A DNA stretch of 64,000 nucleotides, from the NCBI GenBank assembly GCA_037783415.1, contig JAZGTN010000097.1, positions 4,526,001 to 4,590,000 on the forward strand. The letters run 5' to 3'. Numbering within the stretch: the stretch's first letter is position 1; each line of letters opens with the position of its first letter. The notes under the pieces are model-generated. The model worked only from the letters and a program-made list of their open reading frames with translations. It was not told the origin of the DNA and did no database searches. This document shows positions 24,802 through 35,901 of the stretch, piece after piece. This DNA is from Leptasterias polaris. Its lineage: Eukaryota; Echinodermata; Asteroidea; Forcipulatida; Asteriidae. Made by a program: the position numbers and the translations under genes.

Positions 24802-24868
24802 TTACTACTTTATATAATAATCTCTCTCTCTCTGTCTGTGCAGCAATATTATAATTGCATGAATTGAT

Positions 24869-25020
24869 CGATCCATTAAGCCCCGCCTCCTTACGAGTTG
24901 ACCAATCACAGCCGCAAAACCCGATCACCATTAGTGCAAAGATCACCAAACGGCTCAAATGGTGATCAGATTTCGCGGTTGTGATTGGTCAATGAGAAAT
25001 GGGCGTGGCTTAATGGATCG
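24869..25020. mobile_element. Fold-back element with 60+ bp arms
   Basis: The left arm CGATCCATTAAGCCCCGCC ... GACCAATCACAGCCGCAAAA ... GATCACCATT is mirrored by AATGGTGATC ... GCGGTTGTGATTGGTC ... GGGCGTGGCTTAATGGATCG. The arms are about 64 bp with only a short spacer, so the whole unit can form a hairpin. Each arm contains a CCAAT box. No coding sequence. Confidence 0.8.
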
Positions 25021-26018
25021 GTGTATTGTTTCAAGGATCTGACACGACCTTGTACTTTTATTAATTTGCATACTATTCCAATTAATGGAATTGCTCAGTT
25101 TTGGCTACAGGCATCGTCAGCAGTATAACTATGCGTACTGTTTCTTTAATTTCCCTGTGTAAACGTGTAGCTATCTGTTATTCCTTTCAAGAAGTCAGTA
25201 ACTCCATAATATATGTACAAATACATTCAGCCTGGAGTACTTTGTCCTTGCTCTATGCTTATCAGGTTTGCAAAGTATGGCACACTTGGCCTGTACATAT
25301 GTAGTTTTTTCGTTAGGCCTTCGTATGTACATGTACATTATTTCTGGTTTTAACTTCAGTGGTCAGGCCATCTCTCCATAAATTTGTATTCCTTTATGGT
25401 GTTGCATTTTTCACTGTCTCATTGTACATTAATTGTCACAAGAATTTGACTACCTGTTTTCAGGCTTTACTTTAAATGTTTAACTATGAGAAATGTTCAT
25501 ACTCTTCATTATGGTGGTACATGTATGCATGCTAGCTAACAAAACATGTTAAGTAATACTTCTTGCTTGTATGCTTCCATTGTGTCTGCGGAAAGTTTAC
25601 GATAATGATGTCAGGTTTTTTTGCACTTTTTAACACATGCTATTTTTGGAACTGTTGTAATACAAACATGATGTTATGCCTTTGAAATTAAACTAGATAT
25701 TGAGCATTTGAGACACTGAAAGGATCAAGCAAGAATTGTTATTTTTATTTTGTGTCCTGTTGTCTTTGCATTGCATGTTTTTTTTTTCTTTCTTTATTTT
25801 GTTTAAAGCTGTGCACATGCAAGCAAACCGCATGCTTTCCAACTTTCCTTCCCCCTTTCTCTGCCCACCTTGCAATGACCTAACAAACTGATAAACCCCC
25901 TACCCCTTACCCCTACCTCCCCTGCCTGCCTACCCCCAAATACCTTGTGGAGCATGCTAGGGTGAATGCTGGTTCATGGTTTGAGAGTGCTAACACCACT
26001 GTGGATGTGATATTACAG

Positions 26019-26057
26019 GGGTACCGCAAGGACCTTTCAAAATCAAAGATTATACAG
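26019..26057 (+). CDS. EML: Candidate EML microexon (39 nt, phase-neutral)
   Basis: A 39-nt segment lies between ATATTACAG and GTAAGATG. A TGCTAAC branch-point-like sequence stands about 27 bases upstream. Joined after exon 2 it reads G, VPQGPFKIKDYT, G, and returns exactly to the phase needed by exon 3, so it can be included or skipped without a frameshift. The peptide is basic and proline-containing, like the linker after EML coiled coils. The pyrimidine tract is weak. Both splice sites and phase agree by eye, but the length is short enough for coincidence. Confidence 0.5.
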
Positions 26058-29000
26058 GTAAGATGTCTCACAGATTTCCAATCCCTCTAACCCCCTTATT
26101 TCACTCACATTTTACTAAAAATTTGCTGTTTTTACTAAAAGTTTCTTACATGTGTTTACATAAAAACATATCATACGGAAAGAAGTTCAGTATTGAGGAA
26201 TGTCTTATTATAGAATTATGGAAATTGTATGTTGTTACATCGTTAAAATGATTGCTGAACATTCCCAATACTGTGTCTATTTCTGACCTAAGAATAGAGC
26301 TCTTATGTTGACCAACAGAGGGCGCTATTTGGAGGTAAACTTGAAGCCCTTGTGAGACTTCTAGAAAAGCAATAAAGTGACAGTTTTTGATCTGTATTGA
26401 TTGATTTTGACTCTAAAAAGAACTGTAAAGCAAATTTTGATTTCTTAAAAACATATGTTGTACTAATTTCCTATTAGAATACTGTTTACTGTAAAACTGC
26501 ACTGAATGTTATTACTCTTGCCCCCTCTTTCAGCTAATAACCAGGGCTCGATTTCACAAAGCACTAAGATTCATCTCAAGATGAGTTGTTACAATAGACT
26601 GTGCAAGTCTCGCGCGCATTCGAACTTCCTGGACCATAGTGGTCCCAACCATATGGAGTTTTACGTGGGCGAGATTTTGTTTCTCCAATTATTTTAGTTT
26701 AACGTAGTTTATGACCTAGAAAATTAAACATGTTGTTGGGAATGTAATACTAAGTGAAAAAAATATATGAAAGTAAAACCAATTAAACAATATAACGAAG
26801 AAAACCCGAGAAATAAACTTGACCTCAGCTTCCGGTTATTGCAAAAAATTAGAATTTTGTGCTCGCCTCCGATCATAAAACTTATGTAAAGCTTGTTTTG
26901 GATGTGCGATTATAATCGGCAGATGCTGTAATTGCAAAGCGAACCCTTTTCATTGCAGTCTATGTTTGTTGAGGCGTCAGCATCCTCTTTAAACTGCGTC
27001 ACGGGTCAATTTAAAACCTGTTTGACCTTCACGAATCCGCATAAGGGGTCTCTAAACAGTTAACATCAACAAAGCATCCTTGTCCAAGAGTTTTAATTTT
27101 TTTCCAATAATAATTAACGCACTTTTGTGTATTTTTTTCAAAAGCTAAAACTAATTTCATAAAATTGTAATGAGTTTTTTTTGTTCAGATTTTGTCATGA
27201 GATATAATTTAAAACAAAGATTTGATTTCAGAAATAAAAGTGTTCTTCGTTTGACGTGTTTTCTCGATACGCGGGAGACTTGCACAGTCATTGCCATAAT
27301 GAGTTGTGTTGTGACATCACTCTTTGCTTAGCAATAATTGTTATAAAAATAGTTATAAAAATGTACTTTGATTTCATACTGAAGTGAGAGTAAACTCTGA
27401 TGTTCAATTGAAGGGTAATATTTAGAAAAAAAGTTACAAATACTAAATTATTAAATTTTATACTGTAAATACTGTTTGAGTTGGCAGGCTTGAATAAGTC
27501 AATCAACATCATGGAAAGTGGGATTTGAAACATTGCATGGTGGCAAATACAACCTAGTAAGGTAACACCATGTACATATATATGACATCTCTCTTATAAG
27601 TTGTGTCGGTTCTGAAAAGAACAATGTGGAAGGACCATCTTAGAAATTAGAGACCACAAATTAAGTTGTTCCTGTCAGTCAAGTCATGTATTTTCTTTAG
27701 AAATGACCAGAAAAGTGTTTTTAAAAGGGCCCCTCCTCATAAATGGTTGTGAGTGCAAGAGGTGGGAAAAGACTTTCTTACAATTTATTTGTAATTAGAC
27801 AAGGGTTGAATGTGACCATTTTGTAGGATCTGGTAAAGTATTGGTAGAAAATTTGTAAGCCTGTGGGAAACTTTTGAAGGGGCACCATGGCCAAGACCAG
27901 GGCAACATAGACCATTGATTCTGTGGTCTCCATTTAAATTAAAGACCTGAATTGGACGTTCATATTGTATGTGGGTATCAATTACAAAGCTATCAGTGTA
28001 GATAATTTCTAGTGGAAACGTGTCACCAGTCAAACTGGCTGTTCTTTCGATTTGTTTTTAATCTGCTGATTTGTGAAACAATATTTACACATTTTGAACA
28101 GCAATTTTCCAATTAGTATTATATTTATGGTTTTATCAAAAATTTGTGATTCAATGACAACAGCCAGAGCCTTTCAGAACATGTGGGCTGAACTTCAGAT
28201 TATGCAATTGGTTTCTTGGATTGGCCTTCTTCCGTTGATAGAGGGGGCTATAAACCCCCTTCTGCCTGATGTTCTCTTTCAGAATGAAAACAACTCTCAC
28301 CCAACTCAAAATAATTTATAAACATGACCATTTCAAACTCAATAATCGACAGATTTATTGATTTAATTTGTTTTAGGGCTTTATTTAGAGTTTATTTTCC
28401 CCCCACAAAATATCAAATAAAATACTTTACAAAAAGAGTGGCATTGTAATGTTTTTTTCAAACATGGCACACACATCCTGTTCTCACTCCCAATCATGAC
28501 ACCAAAGACAATGTGAAGCTTTTAATGCTGTGTAAATTGTGTAGTTTTTTTAAAGTTGCACATTTATGTTGCTCCAAATTTCCTAAAATTAGAAAACATG
28601 AGTACATTTTTACAACCCTTTTGTATTAAAAAAAAGTGTTTAATATCAAAAAAGATATATATATTTTTTTTTACTTTTTTTCATTTTCTTCTAAATTTCC
28701 CTCCCCCTTTAACTAGCTTGAATTGGTCAAGGATCTGTCCAAAAGAGACAGATGCAAGCTGTCTGCTCTGCTTTCTCTATTATATCAAATCACTTCTGGA
28801 CATTCCCCATAACACATTAATGGGCTGGGGACAGTGACCTTAAGTTAAGTTGGCCTCTGATGATCCAGCCTTGTTAGACACTTGAAAGCAACCATGGTTA
28901 AAGGAAATGAGCCAATTTCGCTTGGAGGTTAGACATTTTAATGGTCGAAAATTATAATGAAAATTTCTTTGAGGGAAATGAGAATCCGTCTTCGCATTTG

Positions 29001-29664
29001 AAGTGGAGAACTAAATAATTTTCTCTTAGTCTTAGGCTGTGTGATCTGTTCAGAAAATGTGGAAATATGAATCGTCTGAATTATGTTGTCTCGCTGAATT
29101 AATGAGATACAGTTGATGGATAGGACCTAGATTTGATGTGATGAAAACATTATATGAATTATGGATGTCACATGGATGAATTGAATAGTATTGCAATTCG
29201 AGGCTGTGTATTATAAGAACAAAACATTTCTTTAATTGAAAAGACGCCCTGCATTTTTTGAAGAGAAATTTCACTACGTTTTTAAAGGTACATTGAAACA
29301 AATGTTATAAATGATATATTTTCTGGTAATGTTTTCACTTTGAGGTTGGGAGTCTCTCGTCAGGAAGTAATTTAAGGATAAATATTTGAATTAGAAATTT
29401 GGTGTATCATCTTCAACGTTAGTCTTTAAAGAAATTAAGATTACCAATAATTAGAGACAGAATAATAACTGAATTAATGATTGGTATGGCATTAAATTGC
29501 AAGGTTACTAAGTGTATGGATTCAAGCTGTTATTGAGACAGAAGTGTATTGAGCTACTTTGTCTTATCTTTACAAATCTCTGTTATACATTCGTCCAGGA
29601 GTAAGTCACCAATAAAAAAAGAAAAGAAAAACAAGTGTTTTTAGCTTCTGTTTATTTCTTACAG
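26058..29664 (+). other. EML intron before exon 3
   Basis: Starts GTAAGA and ends TTTATTTCTTACAG. It contains a 693-bp inverted-repeat element at 26597 and otherwise AT-rich noncoding DNA. A block near 27850-27915 (CTGTGGGAAACTTTTGAAGG, GGCACCA) resembles 14448-14505 and is probably a dispersed repeat. Confidence 0.6.
26597..27289. mobile_element. MITE with GACTGTGCAAGTCTC ends
   Basis: The left end GACTGTGCAAGTCTCGCGCG is mirrored by the right end CGCGGGAGACTTGCACAGTC. The inside includes GGAGTTTTACGTGGGCGAGA, which recurs in the degraded copy at 54358-54830. No clear target duplication and no coding sequence. The region is about 693 bp. Confidence 0.8.
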
Positions 29665-29869
29665 GGTTCCTGGGTCAATCACCCTTGCCGTCTAGACCTC
29701 CTATGTACAATGATGTAGCCAAAACGAAAACCAAAATACTATTATCACCAGCGACACCCGAATCACAAAGAAGAGGTAGAACAGGGTCCTTTGGAAGCAA
29801 CTCCTCCAGTAACGATGGCAAACTCAGAAAATGGGGATCCCATGATAGCTATAGTTTTCCTTCATCGGG
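29665..29869 (+). CDS. EML: EML exon 3: basic Ser/Pro-rich linker
   Basis: The acceptor is TTTATTTCTTACAG. The first two bases (GG) complete a Gly codon from exon 2, then FLGQSPLPSRPPMYNDVA, KTKTKILLSPATPESQRRGR, TGSFGSNSSSNDGKLRKWGS and HDSYSFPSS follow. It ends two bases into a Gly codon before GTAAGT at 29870. The composition (Lys/Arg/Ser/Pro, low in hydrophobics) fits the basic region between coiled coil and HELP motif that gives EML proteins microtubule affinity. Several SP and TP sites (LSPATPES) could be phosphorylated by proline-directed kinases, as is known for EML family N-termini in mitosis; that is inference here. Confidence 0.87.
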
Positions 29870-29970
29870 GTAAGTTGTATCCTTTCTACCTCTCTCCCAG
29901 CGTTATACCTCTGACCGATATCTGTGTAAAAATACTTTTTATGTTTTTGTGTTTATGAAAATTCTGTTGA

Positions 29971-30120
29971 ATGGGAGACTCTTTTGGGACACTAGGTGGC
30001 GGCAGACTTACCAGGTAAATCTATTGTTATCAGAAATGTGCGCATGCTCAGAAAGTCCTACATAAACGATGGAAACTTACCTGATAACCTACTACCACCA
30101 AGCAACCCAATGTCTCCCAT
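29971..30120. mobile_element. Small MITE with ATGGGAGAC ends
   Basis: The left end ATGGGAGAC is mirrored by GTCTCCCAT at the right, with partial pairing further in (TAGGTGGCGGCAG against CTACTACCACCA; CTTACCAGGTAA against TTACCTGATAA). TGA flanks both sides and may be a target duplication. It begins about 100 bp after EML exon 3. Confidence 0.65.
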
Positions 30121-30307
30121 TGATCCATGAAAAGTTGTAGGAAATGAACACACTTTTCAGACTCTGTTTTCACAAACGCTAAAATGATTTCCATTTAAAA
30201 AAGTGTTATCGTCAACAAAGTTTTACCCTCATTTCATGATCTAGATTTTCAAAATCAAACTCTTGTGTGATATCTGCATGGTTAATGATAATGTATGGTG
30301 TCCTCTG

Positions 30308-30323
30308 CCCCCCCCCCCCCCCC
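30308..30323. repeat. Poly-C run
   Basis: Sixteen C in a row in intron 3; length may be unreliable in assembly. Confidence 0.9.
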
Positions 30324-31663
30324 TTTCCACTCATTACCATCTTCCTGAGACCCTTTCACTACATCTTGATGCTATGATACTTAGGTTGCAAATGGGTATG
30401 GGGCCACTGACTCGGAGGGATTTGTTTGTATTTCTTGTGTAGAACATTCAAATCCCAGACCAAACTATTGTCAAATTTAAAGTCCCCCCTAGAAGAGTTT
30501 ACTTTATAATCGAGGGCAAACACAGGTTTTATCCAAATCCAACACTTCATTGCATTCAGTCCAATCTTCAAGGTTTCTTTGTCTCTGATGTGCAAGGATG
30601 AAATGTTGACACAGATATTTTAAGAAGTTTGAAAAAATGTGCTTTTATTGACCTAACTTTTTCAATGATGTACATTTATTTCAAGTATGAATTGGTTTTG
30701 GTCTTCCCTTCTCAGATCTGATATTTATCAAGCATTGTCGGCCCCTCCCCCTCCCCTTCCCCACTCCCCACTCCCAAACAAACAAAACAGCATGCAGTGC
30801 TTCACAACAGCATAGATCTGTGAAGGGCAAGAATATAAAATCAGCATCACACCTTGATGCTTCAATGATTTGAAATATTTGACAAAAAGAAGTGTTATCA
30901 TTTCGAATGATGGCTTATCATCCCAATATCAATGCATTTATCTGAACTTCTATTTGTTGTCATGCATGGATGATGCATTGGAATGAGTGACTTCATGCAA
31001 ACTGTGTTTGTTGACTTTAATATCATTTTGTGAACTATTTATTGCCTATTAATAACATCAACAGATTCATCAGTTTTTAATTGAATGCTTTTATTGTTCA
31101 ATGGAACTTGAAATACTGAAAGAAAAATTGGGTTACAATAAAAGACAAACCACTCACTCCTTTTACTGTTGGTTTCATTCTCAATTGATGTGGAATGACT
31201 GTGTCAAAAATTAAAAGTCACAACAATTGATATATTTATTGATTGAAAATATACAGAACTTTTGAGTATAAATTTTGATTGATGGTATCAATTTCTTTTG
31301 AAGATACAGAAGACGATGTGTGAAGCGAAATAAAAAAACTTAATTTCTTTGTGTGCTTCTTGAGATTTTTTTATTTTGAAGGAGTTCCATTGAACCATTT
31401 TTCATCTGACTGTATAGTAGTTTGCACTCCGTGTGTGCATGTGCCTGCCCTGTACCATGACGACTTCCCATCTTATCCACAACTTCTCGGTGAATGGACT
31501 TTTCCTTGCATCATGTGTTTTCATCATAAGCAATTTGTTATTCCAGACGTTTTGTTGTTGTTGAAATTACAGTTTTGTATTAGTTTTAGTTGTTAAATTG
31601 TAGATATCTAGCCTTAGATAAGTAAAGGTAGATCGAAGGTAAGCATGTAATGTATCTAGCTCA

Positions 31664-32815
31664 GGCCGAACAAAAGAATACCTGTGTTTCCTATTACACT
31701 GTGGCAGGGGAATAGGGTAGGTAGGTAGGCAATAACTTTTTTTTTGCTTAAAGTTTTTATGGCTCCGAAAATTAGGATAGGCTAATGTTCTGATATTTTT
31801 TTATTTTGCACGCTCAATTGAAAGACTGACCATGTCAAATTTGTTGTTGTAAATGTCAATAGTACCTATGCTTGCGAAGGCTTGCATTTTGTCTGTTATT
31901 TCCGGGTGTCCAGACTGGGAACGATTTGGTGCCAAATTTGGCATAGCAAAACTGCTATGCAATTTTTTTTTTGCATTTCAGGCCAAGGCTGTTTTCAGAA
32001 TGTCTCTAACTAAAGAATAAGATGTTTGTGAAAGTTTCCTACAAAATACACACAAGAAAAGATTAGTTCTACATTTAAATGGATGTGCTAGGACCATTTT
32101 TGATGCAAGTCCAAAATCTTTGCCTTAAATGCACCATGCGGCGGTTGTCTCAAACATCAGGGTTTCCCTTAACTTGTTTTTTCACTCACCGGCCGGACGA
32201 ATCAACCAACGTTTTGGGTCGCCTGCAAGTTTTTTTACATGCACACAATTTTCTAAGTGTGAAAAAAATTAAAAAAAATAAAAACACACACGGAAGTGAA
32301 GTTTGTAAAATTGCGTTATTAGACGATCTTTTTCCCTAATTTCTGCCCTTAATACTGTTTTCGTCAACAGCAATTGTCATGGATTCGTAATTTGAGGATC
32401 AGTTTTATAGAACTTTTTTTGCACTGAAATCTTCGTGATTTAACGATCGGTCGACAACGCACATTGGGGAAAAAAGTGTGTGGTGACAGCGATGTGTTTA
32501 TGAGTACGAGGTTACAATTTTGCATGAAATATAACAGGAACGAGGTTAAAATTAGACTCCACTGCGCGTCTTTTGCCCCTGGAAATTCGAGTTGTATGTT
32601 TCCCTCCCTAGGGTTCGAAGTGTCTGACAATCATGTTTGAATGAATAAAAAATAGAGGAAAAAACAAAGAAAAAATCCAGGACAAAAATGAGGTTTAGGG
32701 TCGGCACCATAAGATTTAATTTTATATCGTTTTTTGGAATAAAAAGATACAGGGTCGGCGTGATTTTCTAGGGATGGTCGGGTAACCGGAAACACAACTA
32801 TTCTTTTGTTCGGCC
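31664..32815. mobile_element. GGCC-ended DNA transposon with TCA duplication
   Basis: The left end GGCCGAACAAAAGAATA and TGTGTTTCC are mirrored by GGAAACACAACTATTCTTTT and GTTCGGCC at the right. TCA stands immediately outside both ends (31661-31663, 32816-32818). GG termini and a 3-bp duplication suggest PIF/Harbinger (inference). At 1,152 bp it is longer than most MITEs but shows no recognisable transposase. A minus-strand open frame near the right end (KRIVVFPVTRPS) is just the terminal repeat translated. Confidence 0.75.
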
Positions 32816-33266
32816 TCAAAGAGTACCAGAGGCAGGATTAGATATTAAAGTATAATGAGATATTTAATGGATAGAAGGATCAAATTATAATACTCTGAAT
32901 TGTAGTATAAGAATACAGGTATTGTTTGTGCTTAGTATGCACAAGCTTTATGTACTTAGGATGGATATGTAGCTGTAGTCCACATCAGGGTTCATTTTCA
33001 TGGCTCTGCTTACCATGGAACTCTTCGCTTACACCGCCTGTGAAGTACATAGTTCTTTGGGCTGTAAGCACAGAATTCCGCGGTAAGCGGTTTCATGAAA
33101 TTGGGCTCCGTCCATTTATGCTTTTCAATACAACTGCCATACATGATGTGTGGCGGGGTTGATCTGGTTTAACTATTATACTTATAGGAACAACCATTGC
33201 TATTAGCGCCTGAATTATCTGAGAGTATAAAGAAAGTACAATGACCTTGACATTGGTATGGAATCA

Positions 33267-33331
33267 ATGTAAGCTCATAAAATGAATGTAAGCTCATAAA
33301 ATGAATGTAAGCTCATAAAATGAATGTAAGC
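33267..33331. repeat. Tandem repeat, 19-bp unit
   Basis: ATGTAAGCTCATAAAATGA starts at 33267, 33286, 33305 and, partially, 33324. The units are identical. Confidence 0.95.
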
Positions 33332-33454
33332 GGAAGGGAGGATACAATAGTACATTTAATGCTAGAAATAAATCCCAATAATGATATGTGGATAGTACAC
33401 CGCAGTGTGATGTACTTCATAGTACTCCTCAACCAATGGCATACATTTTTTTCC

Positions 33455-33671
33455 CTAGTCTTGGTTCCAAGACGCTCCAGTTGTAGTGTCACGAAAATAT
33501 GTAGTCACGAAAACCTAATCGCTATTACCCTAAGAAGCGCTCGCCACCAGAGGGATAACATTCATGCAACCGCGGTTCGTGGGGTAATAGCGGTTACAGG
33601 ACTGATAGTGCCCTCTAGTGGTGACTAGATTTGTTTGTGACTTCACAGCAGGAGCTTGGAACTAAGACTAG
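33455..33671. mobile_element. MITE with CTAGTCTTGGTTCCAAG ends
   Basis: The left end CTAGTCTTGGTTCCAAG matches the complement of the right end (CTTGGAACTAAGACTAG) with one mismatch. Inner blocks also pair (GTAGTCACGAAAA region against TTTGTTTGTGACTTC; CGCTATTACCC against GGGTAATAGCG). CTAG at the outer ends may be a target duplication. No coding sequence. Confidence 0.8.
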
Positions 33672-35701
33672 TGTTTCCCACAGTAGTTTTTGCAGGTGTT
33701 TTTTTGCACTTTCTTACATGTCAATTTGAAATCATTTCCTATTTGTTGACATTTAACATAAAGTGGGGTGTATTTGCTGGTACTGTGTCCTCTGAGAGTC
33801 ATTAACAGAGGTTTGCAGCTTTTTTTATGAAGTAGAAGTCCATATAAAATTTACATTAAGTATTTGATTTTAAAGGAAGCTGAAATTTCAGAAAGGCCAT
33901 TGATAATTTTGAACCCACATTGTGATCCTTGGACTCTTTATCTTTTCGATCAAACCAATGAGCTTTACATGTGTGCTGATGACATACGTGCACCATGCAG
34001 TTACGTATACACAAACAACCTGCACAAAGTAGTCCATGTATTTCCGCTTATACTGTCTAGTGACTTGGTTTTCCCGCCTTTTCATATCTGGGTTAGTTAA
34101 AGGAACAAGCTCAACACATCAAAGTCAAAAGAGGTTGTGCATGATTAGTGGTAATCCTATTCCAAACTTTTCATGGGATGATGATGTAGTGACACCAACC
34201 ATGTTTCTTTGAGAGCACAAGAATGAATTAAAAGCTAAGATATCTACATACATGTGTAGTTCCATCCATATAAAAAACAACTTAAAAAACCCAGACTTTC
34301 TCTCGTATACAGACATTAAAGAACAGTCTCTTGTATAACAATGAGTAGGCATATAGGGCCTATACTCTAGCCCCTTCTTATATTTAGATTTTGAAACGAC
34401 CAGGTAAAGGTGATGACTATCTTGTGGATCAGAAAAAAATGTGAAAGTAAAATGATCCCACCCCCCCTTTAAAAAAAAGGGAAAAGAAAAGGCACACGTA
34501 CACAAAAAAAGACACGCCCCATAAAAAAGTAAATTAATAAATTAATAAATAAATAAAAATAAAACTGAAATCAGTTCTTATATATGTCAGCAAACCAGTA
34601 TAATGATTATGAAAACCAGCAAAGCAATACTTTGGGTTCTTTAAAACGGTCAATAATAAATGTGAGTACAGCAACTTAAATACATGTATGTATTCTAATT
34701 GTTCTAATTGTTGACAAAAAGTTTGGTTTGAAAAGTCAGACACTATTCAGTGTGCTTGAACATGAAGGATTCCTCTCAGAAAGCTGGAGTTTACTACAAA
34801 ACACCTTATTATGACCATCATGGACAGAGGCAGGCAGAAAACTTTCAAATTTAGGGGGAGCCGGCAGCCGGGCATGGAATTCCCATGTTTTAAAACAATG
34901 CCTGTTGGCAGCAGCATCAGTCGTTAAACTGTGAATAACCAGGCTTGCATTTCCTAGATTTGATTCTATTTATTGCACTCTTCTCATTTTTATTATTTTT
35001 TTCACCGATTAAAATTTGATTTAATAGCTATATTATTACTAAGCATTATTTTAAAAACTCACTATAAATAGTTTGTGTTCTTTTTTTATTGTCTATGAGT
35101 TTTTATTGTGTCTCTGTCCATGCTGGGACCCAGTGGTTGCAACTGATTGGACCACCAAGTTGAAAGTTGAAATTATAAGAAAGAAATAAACAAATAAAGG
35201 AAACTCCATGGGTTATGTAGGTTCGCTTTGGGTTACCACTTATTAATTTGGGTCATATTCTTGTGTTATAAAAGGAAGCCATATAATATAGAACAAAAGA
35301 ATAACAAATTGTAAATCTGTGTTATTGTTTGCACATAAGTTTGCTGTGACATGTTTTTCTGACTAGATTCATCCCTCTTCAGAGTGCCCCTTTAATGTTT
35401 AGTCCAGTGGGTCACATGCACAATAGAGTCAAGGCAGGCTTCACTTCACTGGTTCATTGAGGGTGTGCCATCTGTGTGCAGGCTAAAGCAGGCAGTCTGT
35501 GCAGTATTCACAGTCCTGGGGCGAATGGTGTACTGTGTGTGTGCAGTAGGCAGAACTCAGTGTGTGTGACTGTGATACAGGATTGCATTGTTGGGCACTA
35601 CTCATACTTTTTGCACTGCTTGTCCTCAGTCTGCTTGTGCATGCTAGAGTGGCAGCCATTTAGCACAGGGATACACTAACTGTGGTGGAGGACTGGTAAG
35701 G

Positions 35702-35797
35702 GTTGGAGTCTCAGAAAGTGGAAGTTAAAGTGTCCATTGGTAGCGGTTCTCTTCAGCTTTTGGATTATATTTCACCGTAAGCGCACTTTAGTTCAAC
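35702..35797 (+). promoter_or_regulatory. Putative internal promoter and 5'UTR of short EML isoform
   Basis: The stretch before the ATG at 35798. No TATA box at a usual distance is visible; TTGGATTATATTTCACC about 40 bases upstream is the nearest AT-rich block. Its role is inferred only from the initiator-like exon that follows. Confidence 0.3.
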
Positions 35798-35901
35798 ATG
35801 AGTAGACCAAGTAGTGCTAGACCCTCGTCTAGAGCCACTCCGCGTGGTGGCTCAACGCCACGGCCTGCTTCGGGAAGACCTCGTACTAGCCCAGGCAAGA
35901 A
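35798..35901 (+). CDS. EML: EML alternative first exon (isoform without coiled coil)
   Basis: The ATG in TCAACATGA opens MSRPSSARPSSRATPRGGST, then PRPASGRPRTSPGK, and the exon ends two bases into a Lys codon before GTGAGT at 35902. If the splice is not made, the frame stops at once (TGA). The two leftover bases match the phase of exon 3's end, so this exon can replace exons 1-3 and join the same downstream exons (giving N or K at the joint). The Arg/Ser/Pro composition is typical of microtubule-binding tails. EML genes in vertebrates also have starts that skip the coiled coil, so a non-trimerising isoform is expected (inference). Confidence 0.72.

Larger units (their letters stand above)
21088..26018 (+). 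other. EML intron between exon 2 and microexon
   Basis: Starts GTATGT. AT-rich noncoding DNA with two short inverted-repeat elements (24629, 24869) and a C-rich tract at about 25890-25935. Two acceptor-like sites (after 22730 and 24353) were examined and lack an in-frame exon with a donor. Confidence 0.6.
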
